Both the position numbers and the translations under genes were made by a program. Below are positions 8,678 through 16,357 of a DNA stretch of 64,000 nt, in pieces. This DNA is from Bacteroidota bacterium. GTDB taxonomy: Bacteria; Bacteroidota; Bacteroidia; Flavobacteriales; Weeksellaceae. The stretch covers positions 69,361-133,360 of the forward strand of contig JAHIQD010000011.1 in assembly GCA_018902795.1 (NCBI GenBank), given 5' to 3'. Below the pieces are notes generated by a model, which saw nothing but the letters and a program-made list of their open reading frames with translations, was not told the origin of the DNA and ran no database searches. Every line of letters starts with the position of its first letter. Position 1 is the stretch's first letter.

Positions 8678-9261
8678 AACCTGATTTTACTAAAACCAAC
8701 GGCCATATTCCTGTGCTCATTCAGGATGAGGTGAGCCTGCAGGTACTGATGCTGGGTTATATGAACGAAGAAGCGTTTGATAAAACCATGAAAGAGCAGA
8801 AAGTGACGTTTTTCAGCCGAAGCAAAAACCGTCTCTGGACGAAAGGCGAAACCTCCGGAAACTTTCTTTGGGTAAAAGACATCAGGCTCGATTGTGATGA
8901 TGACACTTTACTTATTCTCGTAAAAGCGGACGGACCTACCTGCCATAAAGGAACGGTTTCCTGTTTCGGTACTGAACAGAAAAAAGGATTTCTGTACCGT
9001 TTGGAACAGACTATTCATGAAAGAATAGAAGGGAATGTGGAAAATTCTTACACCAACCAACTCTACAGAAGAGGCATCAATAAAGTTGCCCAGAAAGTAG
9101 GAGAGGAAGCGGTGGAACTTGTGATTGAGGCTAAAGACAACAATGCTGAACTCTTTAAAAATGAAGCCGCGGATTTACTGTATCACTATTTAATTCTCCT
9201 CAAAGCGAAAGGATTTAGGCTTGAAGAAATTGAACAAACTTTAAGAGAGCGGGAAAAATAA
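8674..9261 (+). CDS. hisIE: Bifunctional phosphoribosyl-AMP cyclohydrolase / phosphoribosyl-ATP pyrophosphatase
   Basis: 195 residues with two fused domains. The N-terminal HisI part (about 1-105) has VLMLGYMNEEAF, FFSRSKNRLWTKGETSG and metal-ligand stretch DCDDDTLLI plus GPTCHKG. The C-terminal HisE part (about 110-195) has VGEEAVELVIEAK and ADLLYHYLILL, the helical pyrophosphohydrolase fold. Together they perform steps two and three of the pathway. This is the last his gene; a hairpin follows at 9275-9300. Confidence 0.97.
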   Translation: MKPDFTKTNGHIPVLIQDEVSLQVLMLGYMNEEAFDKTMKEQKVTFFSRSKNRLWTKGETSGNFLWVKDIRLDCDDDTLLILVKADGPTCHKGTVSCFGTEQKKGFLYRLEQTIHERIEGNVENSYTNQLYRRGINKVAQKVGEEAVELVIEAKDNNAELFKNEAADLLYHYLILLKAKGFRLEEIEQTLREREK

Positions 9262-9274
9262 ACCTTGATTCTCC

Positions 9275-9300
9275 TGTTTTTTAAATAGAAGAAACAGGAT
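9275..9300 (+). terminator. Possible terminator at the end of the his operon
   Basis: CCTGTTT at about 9275 pairs with AAACAGG ending at about 9300, 14 bp after the hisIE stop. The loop holds a T-run, but there is no U-tract after the stem, so termination may be weak or factor-dependent. Confidence 0.35.
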
Positions 9301-9305
9301 GGGTA

Positions 9306-9333
9306 ATGTTCAATTTTGTCTTATGTTGAACAT
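9306..9333 (+). promoter_or_regulatory. Inverted repeat and promoter-like site upstream of methyltransferase
   Basis: ATGTTCAA (9306-9313) and TTGAACAT (9326-9333) form a perfect 8-bp inverted repeat. A TATCTTAG element at 9351-9358 resembles the -7 box, with the TTG at 9326-9328 in the -33 position (22-bp spacing). The dyad would overlap the -33 box and may be an operator. The remaining bases to 9498 show nothing further. Confidence 0.3.
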
Positions 9334-9498
9334 CACTTTCTAAATATTCGTATCTTAGTTTCTCGAAATAAGCTTCGGTCAAAGTGCTTCTTTCGCTATC
9401 ATCGGCCTGCTTTTTTTTGATTTAATCCGTGCTGCATTTACGCTTTACTAACCGGTTTACACATGTTGACGCATACTTAAATTAAAAAACATAAAATC

Positions 9499-10344
9499 AT
9501 GGAAAAAGAACTTGAAAAAATCCGTACCCAACAAAGGGAGTCCTGGAATCTGTTTTCTTCGGGATGGAAAAAATGGGATGACCTCACGATGGATTTTATG
9601 AAGCCTGTTGGCGACGAAATCATCCGTTTGCTGCATCCTGCAGACCACCAAATGATACTGGATGTGGCTTCTGGAACCGGGGAACCTGGACTTACTATAG
9701 CCTCGATGCTGAAAGACGGTAAGGTGACGCTCACCGACCTTTCCGAAGATATGCTGACCATTGCCCGGGAAAATGCAGCAAAAAAAGGAATTAATAATAT
9801 TGAAACGGTCGTCGCCGATGTTTGTGAACTTCCGTTTAAAGATGATGTTTTTGACGCCATAAGCTGCAGATTTGGAATGATGTTTTTTCCGGATATGTCA
9901 CTTGCCATGAAAGAAATGGTAAGGGTTCTGAAACCCGGAGGCAGAATAGCCGTTTCAGTTTGGAATATCCCTGAAAAAAATTTCTGGATTACTGCATTGA
10001 TGAATGCTATTAATAAAAACATGGACCTTCCAATCCCGCCGCCGGGCTCGCCGGGAATATTCCGATGTGCCGGCAGCGGAATGATTGCCGGTTTATTTCG
10101 CAAGGCAGGATTAAAAAATATTTCTGAAAAAGAGGTCGCAGGAAAACTGAATTGTGAAACAACAGATCTTTACTGGTCGATGATGACTGAAATAGCTGCC
10201 CCAGTTGCAGCTGCATTAAGCAAAGCCAGCGATGAGGTGAAGGAAAAAATAAAACGGGAAGTCTCCGAGACTATCCATCATCAATATCCTACGGATCCTT
10301 TCTTTTTGGATTCCAGTGCGCTCGTTATTTATGGTGAAAAATAG
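9499..10344 (+). CDS. Class I SAM-dependent methyltransferase
   Basis: 281 residues. The SAM-binding motif I is MILDVASGTGEPGLTIASML (about residues 51-70). The acidic loop ...LTDLSEDML follows, then CRFGMMFFPDMSLAMKEMVRVLKPGGR, the post-III motif typical of UbiE/Methyltransf_11 proteins. The substrate cannot be read from sequence. A possible link to quinone or small-molecule methylation rests only on family resemblance. It lies alone between the his operon and the broken Mg2+ ATPase, with about 67 bp to the latter, and may be co-transcribed with it. Confidence 0.8.
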   Translation: MEKELEKIRTQQRESWNLFSSGWKKWDDLTMDFMKPVGDEIIRLLHPADHQMILDVASGTGEPGLTIASMLKDGKVTLTDLSEDMLTIARENAAKKGINNIETVVADVCELPFKDDVFDAISCRFGMMFFPDMSLAMKEMVRVLKPGGRIAVSVWNIPEKNFWITALMNAINKNMDLPIPPPGSPGIFRCAGSGMIAGLFRKAGLKNISEKEVAGKLNCETTDLYWSMMTEIAAPVAAALSKASDEVKEKIKREVSETIHHQYPTDPFFLDSSALVIYGEK

Positions 10345-10411
10345 CAAAAGTCTTTTGAGGAACCAGGTAAAGTCAGGCTCAGTGCCGAAGTGACTACCTT
10401 AAAAAGAATGT

Positions 10412-12922
10412 ATGCCAACCACAGAAAATACATTTTGGCAATTCGATACCAGCTATTGGTTTCAAAAACTGAACAGTTCGCCGCAGGGTTTATCACAGGC
10501 TGTTGCTGATAAGATTTTGTTTGAAAAAGGACTGCATCCCAAAAGCAAATCAGGTCTTAAAAAGGATTTATTACTTTTTATCAGTCAGTTTAAAAGTCCA
10601 CTCATGCTTCTGCTGATCGGAGCGGTTATTATTTCGGCATTTCTTGGAGACCGGTCGGATGTTTTCATTATTCTTTTCATTGTTTTATCCACCGGTTTGC
10701 TGAGTTTTTTTCAGGAAAGAAATGCAGGAAGAGTCGTGGAGAAACTTCAGTCCATGATTTCTTTAAAAGCAGCTGTATTGCGCAATGGCGAACAGAAGGA
10801 AACTGCATCCGACCAAATCGTAACCGGTGATGTAATTATTCTGAATGCCGGGGATATGCTGCCTGCAGACTGTCTTATTATTGAAGCCAGCGAACTTTAT
10901 GTTAATGAATCCAGTTTAACAGGAGAGTCCTATCCGGCAAGAAAAGAAGAAGGGATCGTGGATGAAACCGCCGAACTTACGAACCGGACCAACTGTCTTT
11001 GGGAAGGGACTAATGTGGTAAGTGGAAATGCTAAGGCTTTGGTCATTCAAACCGGTGAGCAAACTATCTTTGGGACTATTGCCAAAAGCGCATCTGGAAC
11101 TGTAGAAACCTCATTTGAAAAAGGCATCAAAGATTTTGGCTTTTTTCTGATGAAGATCACCATGATCCTTGCGGTGTTTATTCTGGTTGTCAATCTCTTC
11201 AATCACAAAGGTATTTATCGAATCCGCCCTGTTTGCTCTGGCCCTGGCCATTGGCATGGCTCCCGAACTGTTGCCGGCTGTAACTACCATTGCCATGAGT
11301 GCGGGTGCCAAACGGCTGTTGGAAAAAAAAGTGATTGTAAAAAAACTGAATTCTATACAAAACCTGGGGGAGGTGAATTTATTATGCACCGACAAAACAG
11401 GGACGATCACTGAAGGAACCATTACAGTTGCAGGCCTGGTAGATGGATCCGGAGTTGAAAGCGGGTTTGTAAAACAGCTTGCTTACTGGAATGCTTCTCT
11501 TGAAGCAGGATATTCCAACCCCATAGATGAAGCTTTAAAACAGCTGAAATTTGATCCTAAAGTTACCGTAACGAAACTTGGTGAAGTGCCTTATGATTTC
11601 ATTAGAAAAAGACTGAGTATTGCGCTCAGCACCGGAAAAGAACAACTGATCATCAGTAAAGGCGCTTTTTCTCAAATACTCAGCATCTGTACGGCCATAA
11701 GACTTGGTAATGACAGCGTTGAAGATATTGCCGCCCACCGGGAACAGCTAGAAAATAATTTCGCACAGTATGGCACCAAAGGTTTGCGGGCAATTGCAGT
11801 TTGCTATAAACCTATACCGGAAGATAAAATTTCAAAGGACTCTGAAACAGCAATGATTTTTGCGGGGTTTGTTCTGATGAATGATGCGGTGAAATCAGGC
11901 ATTACCGACACAATCAACGCACTGCACCAGCTTAAAGTAGGATTAAAAATAATCACGGGCGACAATAAAAACGTCGCACAATCTATTGCGCTGGATATCG
12001 GGATTAAAAGGCCGGTGATTATGACAGGAAAACAGCTTTCCAAACCAGTCCGGAAGCATTAAAACAGGTCGTAAAGAAAGTCCATATTTTTGCTGAGGTA
12101 GAGCCTCAGGAAAAAGAACGGATTATTCTCGCACTGAAACACAGCCATACTGTTGCTTATATGGGCGATGGAATCAATGATGTTTCCGCCATTAATGCTG
12201 CAGATTTAGGCATCTCTGTTGAAAATGCGGGGGATGTAGCCAGAGAAGCTGCAGATTTTGTGCTGATGGAAAAAGATCTGATGGTTTTGGCTGAAGGAAT
12301 TAGAGAAGGAAGAAAGACCTTTGCCAATACCCTGAAATATATTTTCATCAATACAGGCTCTACTTTCGGCAATATGTTCAGTGTTGCTTTTGCTTCATTG
12401 CTGCTGCCATTTTTGCCCATGCTTCCCAAACAGATCCTGTTGCTGAATTTATTAACCAGTTTTCCCTTTCTTGCAGTAGCATCCGATAATGTCGACCGCG
12501 AGCAGTTGGCAAAACCAGGTAAATGGGATTTGAAAATGCTGAGAAACTTTATGGTGATTTTCGGATTTCACAGTTCTTTTTTTGATGTAATGACCTTTCT
12601 CATCTTATTTTATGTTTTCAAATTCACCCAGGCGCCATTTCAGACAGGTTGGTTTATTGAATCGATGCTAACACAGCTGTTCATTCTCTTCATCATCCGT
12701 ACCCATCAGAATTTTTTTAAAAGCAAACCCGGAAAATATCTTTTTATCTTCAGTATTATTGCTTTAGTCCTCACCATTTTGCTTCCCTATTTGCCCTTTG
12801 CAAAAGATATCGGCTTAGCTCCCCTGCCGGTTTTTAATCTGGGTGCGATGTTATTAATTGTTGCAGCCTACATTTTCACAGCAGATCTGCTGAAAGTCTG
12901 GTTTTTTAAAAGACATGTGTAA
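10412..12922 (+). pseudogene. mgtA: Mg2+-translocating P-type ATPase (MgtA/MgtB type), two frameshifts
   Basis: Three consecutive frames together give one full-length P3B-type ATPase. Segment one (from 10412 to about 11207) has the N-terminal cytoplasmic part, first membrane helices and TGESYPARKE. Segment two (about 11208 to 12030) resumes in the next frame with ESALFALALAIGMAPELLPA and the phosphorylation motif DKTGTITEGT. Segment three (about 12038 to 12922) returns to the first frame with EVEPQEKER, MGDGINDVSAINAADLGI and the C-terminal helices. The shifts, one near 11207 and one near 12030-12040, cancel. The protein imports Mg2+ in known relatives. As written no full-length protein can be made; either recent decay or sequencing error is possible, because coding quality is intact on both sides. 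Confidence 0.85.
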
Positions 12923-12977
12923 TTTTGAATGGAAGCTAATTTGTAAGTAAAAATCAACTTTTTACAACCTTTTTCGG

Positions 12978-13514
12978 TTATCGGTACGGACCTAAAAACT
13001 GGTGAGTGATATCGTTCAGGTGATTGTTGACGAAATCTTCCTCTTCCTGAACATCGATGGCGAGAAGTGTTGCTGCACGGTGATTATTTAAATTGATTGC
13101 CAAGTGAGCGGCGGCTCCGTATGCAGCTATTTTATAGTGCGCAAGTTTTCTTGAAGTCAGTAGAAGTGCGATTTCCCAATTTACAATATCATCGGAAAAC
13201 ACAGTGAAATGTTCATTTGCATCATTCAGCAATGCAATAATGGCCGCGCTATATTTAGTTTCAACCAATTCATCCTGCATCTTAAAAATTTTTGCCAGAC
13301 GCTCCTTATGATTCAGATGAATTTGATAATGATTATTAAGAATAGTCCTCAGCTGAGGTGCAGATATTTTGCCGCTGATCTCATTAAAAGCTTCTGAAAT
13401 TGCATTTTCTGCAAAGTACAGTTCTTTTAGCGACTCAGAAAAAAACAGGTGTAATGTTTTTCTGGAGTCTGAATTTTCCTGGCCGGAATCGTTTTGCTGC
13501 AGAGGGTTTTCCAT
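12978..13514 (-). CDS. DUF892 (YciE/YciF-like) ferritin-like protein
   Basis: 178 residues. From about residue 23 a four-helix ferritin-like domain: LHLFFSESLKELYFAENAISEAF, HYQIHLNHKERLAKIF, and YKIAAYGAAAHLAINLNNHRAATLLAIDVQEEEDFVNNHL. DUF892 proteins often appear in stress regulons; the metal chemistry is not proven. The first 20 residues (MENPLQQNDSGQENSDS) are polar and probably disordered. The gene converges on the broken Mg2+ ATPase with a 55-bp gap that has no clear terminator. Confidence 0.85.
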   Translation of the reverse strand: MENPLQQNDSGQENSDSRKTLHLFFSESLKELYFAENAISEAFNEISGKISAPQLRTILNNHYQIHLNHKERLAKIFKMQDELVETKYSAAIIALLNDANEHFTVFSDDIVNWEIALLLTSRKLAHYKIAAYGAAAHLAINLNNHRAATLLAIDVQEEEDFVNNHLNDITHQFLGPYR

Positions 13515-13642
13515 GATTGCAGATTATTAAATGGCAAAGCATTGTAGCTTATAACTAAAAGTTCTCCGCCAAATGATGATTTATGAGTAGCATCATAACC
13601 AATTTTATGCCGATAATTAATGAAGAAATTCTCTAGAAAAAA

Positions 13643-14785
13643 TTACCAAAGGGCTTTCTGCAGAAGTTCAGCTGCATTTACGATGGTTTCTTCTTTTTTG
13701 GCGAAACAGAACCGTATTTTTCCGGTGTTGGCTGTTTCGTGATAAAACGCTGAAAGAGGAATGCCGGCTACTTTAGCGTTCTGCGTAAGCCAGACTGCAA
13801 AATCTTTGTCGGACAGATCTGTAATTTTTCGGAAGTCAAGAATCTGAAAATAACCAGCCTCTGCTTTTTCGGAAAGGGTAAAAGGTAAATCTTTAAATGA
13901 ATCCAGGAAAAAATCTCTTTTCTGCTGCATGAATTTCCGGTTTTCTTCCACATCAAAAATTTCAAGATATTTTGCGAGTGCATATTGCGCCGGCGCATTC
14001 ACGCTGAAACTTAAATACTGATGAACGCGGCGATAGGCCAGCGAAAGTTCTTCAGAAGCCAGCACATAGCCCACTTTCCAGCCAGTTGCGTGAAACATTT
14101 TTCCAAAGGAAAAGATACTGAAGCACCGTTCCCGAAGTTTCGGATGGTGAAAAGCACTGTAGAATTCATGATGATCATAGGTAAGAAGGTCGTAAACTTC
14201 ATCCGAAATGACGGTGATCTCAGAGTTGTCAATAATATTGGCGAGCTGGTCCCAGTCTTCTTTTTTCCAGATTTTTCCGGACGGATTGTGGGGCGAGTTC
14301 ACAATTATAGCTCGGGTTTTTACGGTAATTACGTTTTTTAAGGCTTCAAAATCAACCTCGAAATGATTTTTCAAACTCACAAAAACCGGAGTTCCGCCGT
14401 TAACTTCAATCGCGGGAACGTAAGAGTCGTAACAAGGTTCCAGCACAATCACTTCATCACCCACATTTACAATAGCTGCCAATACCGTATAAATTCCATA
14501 GCTCGCGCCGGGAGAAACGGTGATGTTTTCTTTCGAAACCGATAAGGTGTTTTTTCGCTGTTGATTAAATTCCACTAAATTATCGATGAGCATTGGAAGC
14601 CCGGCCATTGGGGCATATTGATTAAAATTTTTCATGGTCCCTTCGCATAAAAGTTTTTTCAGCCGGTCGTCAATCTCATAGTCCGGGAAACCCTGCGAAA
14701 GATTCACAGCATCGTGTTTCTGAGCAAGAGCAGTCATTTCCGAAAAAATGGTAAGGTCGCTTCCCGAATGTTTTCTTTTAATCAT
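13643..14785 (-). CDS. Methionine aminotransferase (class I/II PLP aminotransferase)
   Basis: 380 residues from ATG at 14783-14785 (MIKRKHSGSDLTIFSEM); an upstream in-frame TTG would add two residues. It is a fold-type I aminotransferase with LSQGFPDYEID, VSPGASYGIYT, NSPHNPSGKIW, ISDEVYDLLTYD and the PLP lysine in SFGKMFHATGWKVGY. The arrangement matches the YbdL/KAT-like methionine aminotransferase group, which uses 2-oxo-acids including KMTB. Specificity is inferred. It is divergently transcribed from the M28 peptidase, and the 109-bp gap between them must hold both promoters. Confidence 0.85.
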   Translation of the reverse strand: MIKRKHSGSDLTIFSEMTALAQKHDAVNLSQGFPDYEIDDRLKKLLCEGTMKNFNQYAPMAGLPMLIDNLVEFNQQRKNTLSVSKENITVSPGASYGIYTVLAAIVNVGDEVIVLEPCYDSYVPAIEVNGGTPVFVSLKNHFEVDFEALKNVITVKTRAIIVNSPHNPSGKIWKKEDWDQLANIIDNSEITVISDEVYDLLTYDHHEFYSAFHHPKLRERCFSIFSFGKMFHATGWKVGYVLASEELSLAYRRVHQYLSFSVNAPAQYALAKYLEIFDVEENRKFMQQKRDFFLDSFKDLPFTLSEKAEAGYFQILDFRKITDLSDKDFAVWLTQNAKVAGIPLSAFYHETANTGKIRFCFAKKEETIVNAAELLQKALW

Positions 14786-14894
14786 ACTCAAATTTATAAA
14801 TAAACTTTTTAAAAATAACTCATCATTAACGCAATATCTTCAAAAAGGAATTTTAAAAATATATTTGCTATTTTTAAAACTTCAAAAAATATCT

Positions 14895-15914
14895 ATGAAA
14901 AAATTCTTTATTCCGCTGTTCTCAGTGGTTTTACTCAGCAGTTGTGCTTCCGTTAATTATTCGTACGACGGAAAAGCCTTCAATCATTCTTTAGACACTA
15001 TTACTCAGCAGAACCTCAAGAAAAACCTTTACGTGATCGCATCCGACGAAATGGGCGGCCGCGACACTGGCAGTCAGGGGCAGAAAAAAGCGGGCGAATA
15101 TATGATCAAACAGTATCAGGACATGGGAGTTTCCCATCCGGATGCAATGGATTCTTTCTATCAGAAAGTTCCCGCAGCTTACATGAATACCGGTAGAGGT
15201 GCAGGATTACCCGATTCTGAAAACATCCTCGCTTTTATCAAGGGAAGTGAAAAACCTGATGAAATTATTGTTATTTCGGCGCATTACGATCACGTCGGAA
15301 CCAAAAACGGCGTGGTTTACAACGGTGCGGACGATGACGGCAGCGGGACGGTAGCGGTGATGGAAATTGCAAAAGCTTTTAATAAAGCCAAAAAAGCTGG
15401 CCACGGCCCTAAAAGGTCAATATTGTTTTTACATGTTACCGGTGAAGAGCACGGACTTTTGGGATCGAAATATTATGCAGACCATCCCATCTATCCGATG
15501 GCCAATACCGTGGCAAACCTGAATATTGATATGATCGGAAGATGCGATCCGGGCAACTGCGGAAAGGATTATGTATATGTAATCGGTTCGGAAATGCTCA
15601 GTACTGATTTGAAAAAGATTAATGTGGAAGCGAACACGAAGATTACCAAACTGGAACTTAATTATAAATATGACGATCCAAAAGATCCTCAGCGCTTGTA
15701 TTACCGTTCTGATCATTATAATTTTGCTAAAAACGGTGTTCCTGTGGCGTTTTTCTTCGACGGAATTCATGAGGATTACCACAAACCCACTGATGATGCG
15801 GAGAAAATCGATTACGCAGCATTACAGAAGCGTACCCAATTGGTTTTTGCTACCGCATGGGAACTGGCTAACAGAAAGGACAGGATTGTAGTGGACGGTA
15901 AGAATAACAGATAA
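14895..15914 (+). CDS. M28-family zinc metallopeptidase lipoprotein
   Basis: 339 residues from MKKFFIPLFSVVLLSSCAS; a longer open frame from 14748 lacks a sensible start and would overlap the divergent gene. The lipobox LSSC puts the lipid-modified cysteine at about residue 17, so it is a membrane-anchored lipoprotein. Two-zinc ligands of the aminopeptidase family are visible: SAHYDHVG, NGADDDGSGTVAVMEIA, TGEEHGLLGS, NIDMIGR and EDYHKPTDDAEKID. It probably trims peptides N-terminally in the periplasm or at the surface. A terminator follows at 15939. Confidence 0.9.
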   Translation: MKKFFIPLFSVVLLSSCASVNYSYDGKAFNHSLDTITQQNLKKNLYVIASDEMGGRDTGSQGQKKAGEYMIKQYQDMGVSHPDAMDSFYQKVPAAYMNTGRGAGLPDSENILAFIKGSEKPDEIIVISAHYDHVGTKNGVVYNGADDDGSGTVAVMEIAKAFNKAKKAGHGPKRSILFLHVTGEEHGLLGSKYYADHPIYPMANTVANLNIDMIGRCDPGNCGKDYVYVIGSEMLSTDLKKINVEANTKITKLELNYKYDDPKDPQRLYYRSDHYNFAKNGVPVAFFFDGIHEDYHKPTDDAEKIDYAALQKRTQLVFATAWELANRKDRIVVDGKNNR

Positions 15915-15938
15915 AAATCACAACAATTATAATAACGG

Positions 15939-15965
15939 ATCCGTTGCTTTCGCAGCGGATTTTTG
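15939..15965 (+). terminator. Terminator after M28 peptidase
   Basis: ATCCGTTGC (15939-15947), loop TTTC, GCAGCGGAT (15952-15960), then TTTTT. One G-T wobble. The same GCAGCGGAT stem recurs after the tRNA at 16063-16083. Confidence 0.8.
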
Positions 15966-15979
15966 TAAATTTGGTCTAC

Positions 15980-16054
15980 GGCTCCATAGTTCAACGGATA
16001 GAATAGAAGTTTCCTAAACTTTAGATCCAAGTTCGATTCTTGGTGGAGTCACCA
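15980..16054 (+). tRNA. tRNA-Arg (anticodon CCT)
   Basis: A complete cloverleaf. The acceptor GGCTCCA pairs with TGGAGTC. The D arm is GTTC...GAAT-type. The anticodon stem GAAGT/ACTTT has loop TTCCTAA, giving anticodon CCT (reads AGG). The T arm is CCAAG TTCGATT CTTGG, and the CCA tail is encoded. It lies between two hairpins of nearly the same stem sequence. Confidence 0.93.
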
Positions 16055-16062
16055 AAAAAAGA

Positions 16063-16083
16063 ATCCGCTGTTTAGCAGCGGAT
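16063..16083 (-). terminator. Hairpin after tRNA-Arg, U-tract on the minus strand
   Basis: ATCCGCTG (16063-16070) pairs with CAGCGGAT (16076-16083). On the minus strand it is followed by TCTTTTTTT (complement of 16054-16062), so it is an intrinsic terminator for minus-strand transcripts and a processing-type hairpin after the tRNA on the plus strand. Confidence 0.6.
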
Positions 16084-16130
16084 CCAGTAGATAAAATCAT
16101 CTCATTTTTTTAATTAGACAACAAGGAAAA

Positions 16131-16155
16131 AAGAGAAGCCGACGGTGCTTCTCTT
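16131..16155 (-). terminator. Terminator downstream of uvrA
   Basis: AAGAGAAGC (16131-16139) pairs with GCTTCTCTT (16147-16155) around a 7-nt loop. On the minus strand six T follow. It lies about 200 bp beyond the uvrA stop. Of the 303-bp gap between tRNA and uvrA, 16160-16357 shows no convincing ORF, only a single TGTGGATAA at 16304-16312. Confidence 0.7.
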
Positions 16156-16357
16156 AAATTTTTATATCAATTTAATGGTATTTCGGTACATGGAGTAAAA
16201 GGATATTGTTTTCACTTCAATGTTATTTCAGAGTAAAAGTAACAAATAATTCAATACGTAATGTAAACTGAATGTTAAAATTCACACTTTACTCACATTT
16301 TTTTGTGGATAACTCCCTGAGAGTGAAAAAGAAAAGAATTAATTCATTTGAAACGGG

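Noticed and set aside
9477..10103. 208-codon minus-strand frame opposite the methyltransferase
   Set aside because: Antisense shadow; the plus strand has the SAM-binding motif and normal composition.
16304..16312. TGTGGATAA, a perfect single DnaA-box match
   Set aside because: One isolated 9-mer can arise by chance; no cluster of boxes, no AT-rich unwinding element or dnaA gene beside it.
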